From positions 1 through 19,214 of the forward strand of contig JAWWBG010000020.1 in assembly GCA_033721095.1 (NCBI GenBank): 19,214 nt of DNA. Direction: 5' to 3'. The DNA comes from JAWWBG01 sp033721095 (GTDB lineage: Bacteria > Actinomycetota > Nitriliruptoria > Nitriliruptorales > Nitriliruptoraceae). Within the stretch, counting starts at the first letter, position 1, and every line of letters starts with the position of its first letter. Shown here in pieces: positions 6,951-13,457 of this stretch. The notes beneath the pieces were generated by a model that was not told the origin of the DNA, made no database searches, and saw only the letters and a program-made list of their open reading frames with translations. Made by a program: the position numbers and the translations under genes.

Positions 6951-8405
6951 ATGACACACGAGCTGCTCGACCAGCTGGCTGCCGACGTCTTCTGGCCGCG
7001 CGTGTCCAAGGCCCTGGAGGCCGTCCCCGAGGAGGCTCGCCGCCCGCCGCCGGACGGCCGTGTCGGTGCCGTGCTCGTGCTCCTCGAACAGACCGATCAG
7101 GGCCCATCGGTCGTCCTCACGCGCCGTCGCCGCGACCTGCGCTCGCATCCCGGGCAGCTGTCCTTCCCCGGCGGGCGGGTCGACGAGGACGAGGGCGTCG
7201 TCGAGGCCGCACTGCGTGAGGCCGAGGAGGAGATCGGCCTCGATGCAGCGTCGGTGACGATCCTCGGGCAGGGCACGACGTTCTACATCCCACCCTCGAA
7301 GTTCTGGGTGGCACCTGTCGTTGCCCGGTGGGAGCGACCACACGACCTCGAGCCCAACCCCTGGGAGGTCGACGAGGTCATCCACGTGCCGATCGCCGCC
7401 CTTCTCGACGAGCAGCGCTGGCGCCACGTGCCGCTGTCCGATCGCGGGTCGACGTGGGCCTGGCAGCTCGACGAGGACCTGTTGTGGGGTGCCACCGCGA
7501 TCGTGATCGCGCTGCTGATGGAGGTCACGCTCGCCGGCTGGAATGGCGGGCGCCGCCCCGAGGACATGCCGGACGAGCTGGCCGTGCGCCCCTGGGAGGA
7601 CGCCCCCGGATGGGTCCGGCGTGTGCGCCTGGGCGACGATCTCCCCGAACGGCCACAGGCCGAGGTACCGCACGTCACCGCCGACCAGATGCGCCGAATC
7701 GACGAGCTGCTCGCGGATCGGGGGGTGACCCTGCTCCAGCTGGCCGAACACGCTGGCCGTGCCGTTGCCCACGCGTCCCGCCGGCTGCTGGACGGCTCGT
7801 TGGCCGACGTGGCAACAACGGTGCTCGTCGGTGGCGGCGGCAACGGGGCTGGTGGCCTCGTCGCCGCCCGGTTGCTGCTCGCCGCCGGTGCCACCGTCCG
7901 CGTGGTGCTCGTTGCGACGCCGCGGACGTCCTTGCAGCTGGATGGGCTGGCGGGCCAGGTCGAGCTGTTGGACCTCACCGCTGGTGGCGAGTTGCCGGAC
8001 GGGGATCCGGGGGATCTCGTCATCGACGCGATGCTCGGCTACGGCGCGACGCCCCCGCTGCGTGGCCTGGTCTCGCGCGCCGCCGACTGGTTGCGTCGTC
8101 ACGACGTCCCGGTGGTTGCGCTCGACCTGCCCAGCGGCGTCCACCCGGACAAGGGGCTCAGCGGATTGAGTGTTGGTGCCGACGTGACCGTCACGCTGGC
8201 CGCCCCGAAGCTGGGTCTGCGCGAGCCGATCGTGCAGCCCTACGTGGGTGACCTGTACCTGGCCGACATCGGGGTGCCGCCAAGCCTCTGGTCAGCGGTC
8301 GGCATCGAGCCGATCACCTTCGAGCGCGGACCACTCGTCCGCCTGACGGCGCCGGGTGTTTCCGATGCGGGCACGCCCGACCAGGCGAGCGTTCCCGCGA
8401 CGTGA
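6951..8405 (+). CDS. Nudix (CoA pyrophosphatase-type) / YjeF-N (NAD(P)HX epimerase-like) fusion
   Basis: One 484-residue reading frame with two enzyme-like domains. Residues about 35-200 are a Nudix hydrolase of the CoA-diphosphatase (NudL/UPF0035) type. They carry the CoA-site pattern LTRRRRDLRSHPGQLSFPGG (56-75) and a perfect Nudix box from G75 to L97 (Gx5Ex7REUxEExGU, with E93 and E94). Residues about 241-470 resemble YjeF-N, the fold that epimerises damaged NADHX/NADPHX. Support there is TADQMRRIDELL, the loop GGGGNGAGG (294-302), VIDAMLGYG (358-366) and LDLPSG (391-396). The usual GNNGGDG loop has Gly301 where Asp is expected and Gly297 for the first Asn, and position 398 is His instead of Asp/Asn. 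Epimerase activity is therefore uncertain. No YjeF-C dehydratase domain is attached. The start ATG at 6951 lacks a strong ribosome site. Confidence 0.88.
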   Translation: MTHELLDQLAADVFWPRVSKALEAVPEEARRPPPDGRVGAVLVLLEQTDQGPSVVLTRRRRDLRSHPGQLSFPGGRVDEDEGVVEAALREAEEEIGLDAASVTILGQGTTFYIPPSKFWVAPVVARWERPHDLEPNPWEVDEVIHVPIAALLDEQRWRHVPLSDRGSTWAWQLDEDLLWGATAIVIALLMEVTLAGWNGGRRPEDMPDELAVRPWEDAPGWVRRVRLGDDLPERPQAEVPHVTADQMRRIDELLADRGVTLLQLAEHAGRAVAHASRRLLDGSLADVATTVLVGGGGNGAGGLVAARLLLAAGATVRVVLVATPRTSLQLDGLAGQVELLDLTAGGELPDGDPGDLVIDAMLGYGATPPLRGLVSRAADWLRRHDVPVVALDLPSGVHPDKGLSGLSVGADVTVTLAAPKLGLREPIVQPYVGDLYLADIGVPPSLWSAVGIEPITFERGPLVRLTAPGVSDAGTPDQASVPAT

Positions 8406-8408
8406 TGC

Positions 8409-8428
8409 GATCCGGCGCCAGCCGGATC
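8409..8428. terminator. Bidirectional hairpin between convergent genes
   Basis: A perfect 8-bp inverted repeat (GATCCGGC/GCCGGATC) with a 4-nt loop GCCA fills the gap between the convergent Nudix/YjeF gene (ends 8405) and the minus-strand antitoxin-like gene. The distal arm overlaps the latter's stop codon (8427-8429). It has no T-tract in either direction. Symmetry and location fit a shared terminator. Confidence 0.6.
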
Positions 8429-8804
8429 ACTCCTCCTCGCCGGCGTCGCCCTCCTCGGACGCGTCGTCCGCGCTGGCTGTTGTCGAGGCGTCGGCTCCGT
8501 CGCCGGCGAGCCGGTCCATCAGCCCGCGCGCCGCATCCTCGATGCGCTTGATCTGCTCCGAGAAACGTCTCTGGGTCTTCTCGTCGATGAAGCCAGCAGC
8601 CTTCTCGATCCCCTCGCGGACCTTCTCGCCCTGACCGCCTGCGAGCTCGGCGACTCGCTCGCGCAGCTCCCCGGCGACTTCGTCGATGCGCTCCCGGGCC
8701 TCGCGCGTGATCTCCTCGATCCGTTCGCGAGCCTCCCGTGCGAGTTCCTCCGCCTTGGCGCGAGCCTCCTCGGCGTTGTTCTTCAGATCGTCCTGGACAC
8801 CCAT
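8427..8804 (-). CDS. Coiled-coil protein with MT0933/Rv0909-type antitoxin-like C-terminus
   Basis: A 125-residue, highly charged, all-helical protein with no membrane segment. Residues about 8-60 form a regular Glu/Arg/Ala coiled coil built from repeated EEARAKAEELAREAR-like units. Residues about 62-95 (REGIEKAAGFIDEKTQRRFS, then EQIKRIEDAARGL) resemble the MT0933-like antitoxin family (Rv0909), whose members carry a DKAxDFVDEKT-type motif followed by an amphipathic helix. The C-terminal 25 residues are Ala/Asp/Glu/Ser/Thr-rich and probably disordered. I chose the ATG at 8804 because GGGA lies 7-10 nt upstream on the minus strand. An in-frame ATG at 8816 adds four residues, and the frame stays open further upstream without domain content. 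No toxin gene neighbours it, so its role as an antitoxin is doubtful; it may be a stress-type helical protein. Confidence 0.7.
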   Translation of the reverse strand: MGVQDDLKNNAEEARAKAEELAREARERIEEITREARERIDEVAGELRERVAELAGGQGEKVREGIEKAAGFIDEKTQRRFSEQIKRIEDAARGLMDRLAGDGADASTTASADDASEEGDAGEEE

Positions 8805-8852
8805 CCCGTTTCCCATCGCGCAGGGGCCGGCCGATCCGGCACTGCCGCATCG

Positions 8853-8858
8853 ACGGTA
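8853..8858 (-). promoter_or_regulatory. -10-like box for the minus-strand coiled-coil gene
   Basis: On the minus strand TACCGT fits TANNNT and would start RNA near 8846, about 40 nt before the ATG at 8804. No clear -35 is seen. The rest of the divergent gap up to the ccdA start at 8997 shows no strong plus-strand promoter to my eye. Confidence 0.25.
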
Positions 8859-8996
8859 GTTGCGCACCGTCGGGGTCGGTCGGGCTTTTCGAATCAGGCG
8901 ATCCTCGCCGGAATGTTCGGCGTGCGGATGGGTTCCCCAGCCTCGAGTGCCATCACGGCAGCTCGCCCGACCTGCCATGCCCGCGAGGAGTCCCCG

Positions 8997-9743
8997 GTGG
9001 CCGACGTGACCTACCTGGCTGCCTTCGGCGGGGGGGTGATCTCGTTCCTGTCACCGTGCGTGCTGCCGATCGTGCCCGGCTACCTGTCGGTCGTCACGGG
9101 GGTCGACATCACGCGCGAGGAACGCGACGCGTCGACAACGCTGGCGATCGCCCGCGACACGGGGTTGTTCGTTGCTGGCTTCGGCGCCGTCTTCGTGCTG
9201 CTGGGTCTGACGGCCACGACCGTCGGCCGGTCGCTGTTCGACAACCAGGAACTGCTGGCCCGAGTCAGCGGCGGACTGCTGCTGGTCATGGGCCTGTACC
9301 TGTTCGGATCCCTGCTGGCACGCGCCCCCTGGCTGTACGGCGAGCGTCGCATGCACCCGGACCTCTCCCGGTTCGGGCCGTTCGCGGCACCGATCGCCGG
9401 GGTGGCGTTCGGGTTCGGATGGACACCGTGCATCGGTCCCGTGCTGACGTCGGTCCTCGCCGTGGCCGCGACCCGCGAGGGCACGGCTGACGGCGCCATC
9501 CTGCTGGGCCTGTACTCGCTGGGGCTCGGTCTGCCGTTTCTGGCGACGGGTCTCGCGTTTGGCCGATTCGCGCACGCGTGGGGCTGGGTGAAGCGCCACG
9601 TGCGGACCCTCACGATGGTCACCGCTGGGTCCCTGGTCGTGTTCGGGGGACTGCTCGTCGCCGGCCAGCTGCTGTGGGTGACAACCCAGCTCCAGAACCT
9701 GCTGAACGCCGTCGGTCTCGAAGAACTCGTGTTCCTGGGCTGA
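8997..9743 (+). CDS. ccdA: CcdA-type cytochrome c biogenesis / thiol-disulfide membrane transporter
   Basis: Polytopic membrane protein of the CcdA/DsbD-beta family that passes electrons from cytosolic thioredoxin across the membrane to periplasm-side thioredoxin-like proteins. The 248 residues contain about six hydrophobic helices. Two conserved Pro-Cys sites are present: SFLSPCVLPIVPGYL (Cys21) and FGFGWTPCIGPVL (Cys145), the redox pair of the family. I start at GTG 8997 because GAGGAG lies 6 nt upstream and the first helix follows immediately. The frame is open to an ATG at 8913, but the added residues look non-coding. The gene is followed after 10 nt by a TlpA-like thioredoxin with a strong ribosome site, its likely electron acceptor. 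The pair may serve cytochrome c maturation or general extracytoplasmic thiol reduction. Confidence 0.92.
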   Translation: MADVTYLAAFGGGVISFLSPCVLPIVPGYLSVVTGVDITREERDASTTLAIARDTGLFVAGFGAVFVLLGLTATTVGRSLFDNQELLARVSGGLLLVMGLYLFGSLLARAPWLYGERRMHPDLSRFGPFAAPIAGVAFGFGWTPCIGPVLTSVLAVAATREGTADGAILLGLYSLGLGLPFLATGLAFGRFAHAWGWVKRHVRTLTMVTAGSLVVFGGLLVAGQLLWVTTQLQNLLNAVGLEELVFLG

Positions 9744-9753
9744 GGAGGACGCC

Positions 9754-10389
9754 ATGAACAAGCCACAAGCCGGCCAGAAGAAGAATGCGCCGACCCAGGG
9801 CAAACGTGCCCGCCGTGAGGCTCGTCGGCGCGCTGCCCGGCGGCGCCGAATGATCACCCGGGCCTCCTGGGCCGGGGGAGGCCTGCTTGTCGTCGGGCTG
9901 GTCACCGCCCTCGTCATCGCCTCCATCGAAACCGGCGACACCACACCGGAGGCCTGGGACCTGCCGGCCATGGGACCGACCGCCGAGGTTCGCGACCGCG
10001 TGGCCCTGGCCGACTTCCAAGGCCGCCCGACCGTCGTCAACTTCTTCGCCTCCTGGTGCGTCGAGTGCGACCGCGAGCTGCCGGGGTTCCGAACGGTCTC
10101 GGCCGAGCTCCGTGACCAGGTCCACTTCGTCGGCGTCGCCTCCCAGGAGACGGGCGACCCGCTCCTCATGCCACGCCGCCACGAGATCCTCGACTGGACA
10201 CTGGCTCGGGACATCAACGGCCTGAACGGGTCGGGCTTGTCCCGAGCCCTCGGCGCCCGCGGCATGCCGCTGACCGCGTTCTACGACGCGGGGGGCGCAC
10301 TGCTGCACGTCCAGCTCGGCACCATCCTCGAGCCCCAGTTGCGGGCGATGATCACCCAGCTGTTCGGCATTGACGCCACGGCCGCCTGA
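9754..10389 (+). CDS. Membrane-anchored TlpA/ResA-like thioredoxin
   Basis: Extracytoplasmic thiol-disulfide oxidoreductase. The 211 residues begin with a strikingly basic cytoplasmic segment (about 12 Arg between residues 18 and 36). One transmembrane anchor follows (about 36-58), then a TlpA/ResA thioredoxin domain (about 65-205). The active site is FASWCVECDREL (Cys102, Cys105), and GARGMPLTAFYD supplies the cis-Pro (Pro172). GAGGAGG just upstream of ATG 9754 is a near-ideal ribosome site, and the gap to ccdA is only 10 nt, so they form an operon. It probably receives electrons from CcdA and reduces apocytochrome c or other secreted proteins. In M. tuberculosis a Nudix gene and a membrane thioredoxin gene (Rv3672c-Rv3673c) are also neighbours, so this association has precedent. 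Confidence 0.9.
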   Translation: MNKPQAGQKKNAPTQGKRARREARRRAARRRRMITRASWAGGGLLVVGLVTALVIASIETGDTTPEAWDLPAMGPTAEVRDRVALADFQGRPTVVNFFASWCVECDRELPGFRTVSAELRDQVHFVGVASQETGDPLLMPRRHEILDWTLARDINGLNGSGLSRALGARGMPLTAFYDAGGALLHVQLGTILEPQLRAMITQLFGIDATAA

Positions 10390-10396
10390 TCCCGGC

Positions 10397-10425
10397 TTGC
10401 CCTCATCGGTGAACACTGTTAACTT
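10397..10425 (+). promoter_or_regulatory. Promoter for the MMPL transporter operon
   Basis: TTGCCC (10397-10402) and TAACTT (10420-10425) are separated by 17 bp. The surrounding 40 bases are the most AT-rich short patch I see in the window. The predicted RNA start is near 10432, about 26 nt before the ATG at 10458. Confidence 0.5.
10409..10423. promoter_or_regulatory. Palindromic operator candidate for the TetR-type regulator
   Basis: GTGAACA-C-TGTTAAC is a 15-bp palindrome with one mismatched pair. It overlaps the spacer and -10 of the transporter promoter. A third half-site, GTTCAC, lies at 10432-10437 near the predicted RNA start. Size and location fit a TetR-family operator. The cognate repressor is probably the TetR-type protein encoded at 12752-13381 in the same operon. 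Confidence 0.5.
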
Positions 10426-10457
10426 AACGCCGTTCACTCACCCGACGGGGCTTCCCG

Positions 10458-12755
10458 ATGTCCGATTTCGCACCTCCGAAGAAACTCGCGTGGCCGATGG
10501 TCCTGCGTTGGCCGATCGTCATCGCCACGGTCGTGTTCCTGTTCGTCGCGGGCGCGCTCGGCAGCGACGTCGAGGAATCCCTCATTTCGGGGGGGTTCGA
10601 GGATCCCGACGCCGAGTCCACGCTGGCGGAGCAGCGCCTCGAGGACGAGTTCGCCACGGGCGCTCCGCACGCGGTCGTGATCGCAACGGCCACGGACGGC
10701 GACGTGACCTCGGAGGCATCGACCGCCGCCGGACTGGCCCTCACCCAGGAGCTCACCGAGTTCGAGGGGGTCAACGAGGCCGGGTCGTTCTGGGTGTTCC
10801 GGCAGTTCGGCGGTGACCAGGCGGCTGCCCCGCTCAAGTCCGAGGGCGGTGACCGCGCGCTCATCCTCATCCGCGTCGACGGCGACGAGAACGAGGCCCT
10901 CGATCACGGCGGCGCGATCCGCGAGGCCTACGAGGGCACCAACTACGACGGTCTCGAGCTGGCCGTCACGGGCTTTGCTCCCACGTTCAACCAGGTCAAC
11001 CACGTCATCGAGGAGGACCTCGTCCGGGCCGAGGTCATTGCGCTGCCGGTCACGCTGATCCTCCTGCTCATCGTGTTCGGTTCGGGCGTTGCCGCGGCAC
11101 TGCCCCTCGGGATCGGGATCCTGTCGATCATCGGCACCTTCTGGGCCCTCGAGCTCATCGGCAGCCTGACGGACGTGTCGATCTTCGCGTTGAACTTCAC
11201 GACGGCCATGGGGCTCGGCCTGGCCATCGACTACTCGCTGCTCGTCGTCTCACGTTTCCGTGAGGAGCTGGCCGCCGGTTGGGACGTCAATGACGCGGTG
11301 CGGCGGACGGTGTCGACAGCCGGGCGAACCGTCGTGTTCAGCGCCGCCACGGTGGCGTCCTCGCTGGTGGCGTTGCTGGTGTTCCCGATGGCGTTCCTGC
11401 GGTCGTTCGCATATGCCGGCATCACGGTGGTCGCACTGGCCGCGGTCGGGGCCGTCGTGGTCCTGCCAGCGATCCTGGCGCTCATCGGTCCCAACGTGAA
11501 CAAGCTCAAGGTGCGCACGCCCAACCCGGATGTGGAGAACGGCGCCTGGGGACGCATCGCACGGTTCGTGATGCGACGTCCGATCCCGATCGCCACGATC
11601 GCCGCCATCGTGCTGGCGGCACCAGCGTTCTACTTCTTCTCGAACATCAACCTCGGGTTCCCGGACGAGCGCGTGCTCTACCCGGAGGCCAGCACGCGCC
11701 AGGCCGGTGACATCCTCCGCGCCGAGTTCGACTCGTCGGAGGCGTCGTCGATCACGATCGTCGCGGCGGCGGCAGGCAACCCGGTCGAGCGGACCGACGA
11801 GATCGACGCCTACGCCACCGCGCTGTCGCAGGTCGACGAGGTCGCGAGGGTCGATGCGGTGACCGGCTCGTACGTCAATGGGGAGCAGGTCTTCGGTGCC
11901 ACGCCCTTCCACCAGGCACGCTTCGCCGCCGAGACCGGCGCGACCTACCTCAACGTCGTGCCGTCGACGAACATCGTGCCCGTATCTGCCGATGGCGAGG
12001 TGCTCGTCAAGGACCTTCGTGCCGTCGAGCAGCCGTTCGTCGTGGACATCGGCGGGCCGCCCGCCCAGCTGGTCGACGCCAAGGCGAGCCTCTTCGATCG
12101 CTTGCCGTTGGCGCTCGTGCTGATCGGGGGCATCACGCTGCTGGTCCTGTTCCTCAGCTTCGGGAGCCTGTTGGTCCCCGTCAAGGCGCTGATCCTCAAC
12201 CTGTTGAGCCTCACCGCGACGTTCGGCGCGCTCGTCTGGGTCTTCCAGGATTCGAGCGCCTGGGAGGACATCCTCGGGTTCACGGCCACCGGCACGCTGG
12301 TGATGACCATGCCGGTGCTGATGTTCATCACCGCCTTCGGGCTGTCGATGGACTACGAGGTCTTCCTGCTCTCCCGGATCAAGGAGGAGCACGACAAGAG
12401 CGGCGACAACACCGAGGCCGTTGCTGTCGGGCTCGAGCACACCGGGCGGATCGTGACGGCCGCGGCCGTGCTGATCGCGGTCGTCTTCACGTCCTTTGCC
12501 GTCACGGCCAGCGTGTCGTTCATGATCATGTTCGGCCTCGGCATGACGCTTGCGGTCCTCGTCGACGCGTTCATCGTCCGGGCCACGCTGGTGCCCTCGT
12601 TGATGCGGTTGGCCGGCGAGGCCAACTGGTGGGCGCCTCCCTTCCTGAAGAAGGTCTACGACCGGTTCGGCTTCAAGGAGCACGTGGTGCTCGAGGAGCC
12701 AGCGGCGCCTCCCGCCCCCGAAGCCGAGACCGAGCCCATGACGGAGCCGGTGTGA
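10458..12755 (+). CDS. MMPL/RND-family membrane transporter
   Basis: Large inner-membrane transporter of the MMPL branch of the RND superfamily, driven by proton motive force. In actinobacteria such proteins export lipids, siderophores or drugs. The 765 residues show the duplicated layout: an N-terminal helix, an extracytoplasmic loop (about 40-190), a six-helix bundle, a second loop (about 400-545), and a second bundle. The paired Asp-Tyr proton-relay motifs are present in both halves: GLGLAIDYSLLVVSRF (D258, Y259) and GLSMDYEVFLLSRIKEE (D632, Y633). The C-terminal tail is Pro/Glu/Ala-rich. It overlaps the downstream TetR-type gene by 4 bases (GTGA), and an operator-like palindrome covers its promoter, so it is probably repressed until a ligand appears. 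The substrate cannot be deduced. Confidence 0.93.
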   Translation: MSDFAPPKKLAWPMVLRWPIVIATVVFLFVAGALGSDVEESLISGGFEDPDAESTLAEQRLEDEFATGAPHAVVIATATDGDVTSEASTAAGLALTQELTEFEGVNEAGSFWVFRQFGGDQAAAPLKSEGGDRALILIRVDGDENEALDHGGAIREAYEGTNYDGLELAVTGFAPTFNQVNHVIEEDLVRAEVIALPVTLILLLIVFGSGVAAALPLGIGILSIIGTFWALELIGSLTDVSIFALNFTTAMGLGLAIDYSLLVVSRFREELAAGWDVNDAVRRTVSTAGRTVVFSAATVASSLVALLVFPMAFLRSFAYAGITVVALAAVGAVVVLPAILALIGPNVNKLKVRTPNPDVENGAWGRIARFVMRRPIPIATIAAIVLAAPAFYFFSNINLGFPDERVLYPEASTRQAGDILRAEFDSSEASSITIVAAAAGNPVERTDEIDAYATALSQVDEVARVDAVTGSYVNGEQVFGATPFHQARFAAETGATYLNVVPSTNIVPVSADGEVLVKDLRAVEQPFVVDIGGPPAQLVDAKASLFDRLPLALVLIGGITLLVLFLSFGSLLVPVKALILNLLSLTATFGALVWVFQDSSAWEDILGFTATGTLVMTMPVLMFITAFGLSMDYEVFLLSRIKEEHDKSGDNTEAVAVGLEHTGRIVTAAAVLIAVVFTSFAVTASVSFMIMFGLGMTLAVLVDAFIVRATLVPSLMRLAGEANWWAPPFLKKVYDRFGFKEHVVLEEPAAPPAPEAETEPMTEPV

Positions 12756-13381
12756 CCGCCGTTCGGACGCGCGCAGCTCGCGGTGAGGGCGATCGCCTTC
12801 GCGACGAGGTGCTGGAGGCCGCCGAACAGCTGCTGGTCGAGGCCGGCTCGACACTCGGTGTGTCGATGCGGCAGATCGCCGACTGCGTGGGCGTCACGGC
12901 GCCTGCGCTGTACCTGCACTTTGACGACAAGGACGAGCTGTTCTTCGAGGTGTGCATGCGCCGCTTCGGAGAGTTCCACGAGTACCTGTTGGCCGCCGTC
13001 GACGGGCTCGACGACCCCGCCGAGCGGCTGGCTGCCCTCGGTCGGGCCTACGTCGAGTACGGGCTGCGGCATCCCCGCCAGTACGAGGTCCTCTTCGTCG
13101 ACAAGAAGGAACTCGCCTTCGAGGGTCGTGACGACATCGAGGAGCTCCCGGGATACCGGGCCATGCAGCTGCTCGTCGACACGATCACCGACGGGATCGA
13201 GCGGGGCGTGTTCCGGCGTGTCGACCCGTGGGTGTGCGCTGTCGACCTGTGGGCCCAGACGCACGGCCTCGTCCTCACGATCACCACGCTGAACGAGGGC
13301 GACACGCCCTTCCCCCCAGTGGACGAACAACAGGTGATCGACCTGTCGATGGAGCGCACCCTCCACGGCCTGCTCACCTGA
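12752..13381 (+). CDS. TetR-family transcriptional regulator
   Basis: DNA-binding repressor of 209 residues. The N-terminal helix-turn-helix domain (about 13-65) shows VLEAAEQLLVEAG, then SMRQIADCVGVTAPALYLHF, then the typical DDKDELFFEV. The C-terminal ligand domain includes YVEYGLRHPRQYEVLFV and VCAVDLWAQTHGLVL, resembling WHG/TetR_C domains. I start at GTG 12752, which overlaps the transporter stop. The frame is open upstream, but only inside the transporter gene. Co-transcription with the transporter and the palindrome at 10409-10423 suggest local autoregulation of the efflux operon. The effector is unknown. Confidence 0.93.
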   Translation: MTAVRTRAARGEGDRLRDEVLEAAEQLLVEAGSTLGVSMRQIADCVGVTAPALYLHFDDKDELFFEVCMRRFGEFHEYLLAAVDGLDDPAERLAALGRAYVEYGLRHPRQYEVLFVDKKELAFEGRDDIEELPGYRAMQLLVDTITDGIERGVFRRVDPWVCAVDLWAQTHGLVLTITTLNEGDTPFPPVDEQQVIDLSMERTLHGLLT

Positions 13382-13395
13382 TGCGGCCGTCCTCT

Positions 13396-13425
13396 CGACG
13401 CGATCCCGGCATCCGTTTGTAGTCT
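13396..13425 (+). promoter_or_regulatory. Promoter candidate for the surface-protein operon
   Basis: TCGACG (13396-13401) and TAGTCT (13420-13425) are separated by 18 bp, in the 76-nt gap between the regulator gene and the surface-protein ATG at 13458. The predicted start leaves a leader of about 26 nt. The ribosome site before 13458 is weak. Confidence 0.35.
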
Positions 13426-13457
13426 TCGTTCGTTCGCGGGCGAGTCGGGGCCATTCA

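Noticed and set aside
11250..12854. Minus-strand open frame antisense to the MMPL transporter
   Set aside because: Composition is dominated by Arg, Asp, His and Gly with no domain. The plus-strand transporter has both Asp-Tyr motifs and membrane helices.
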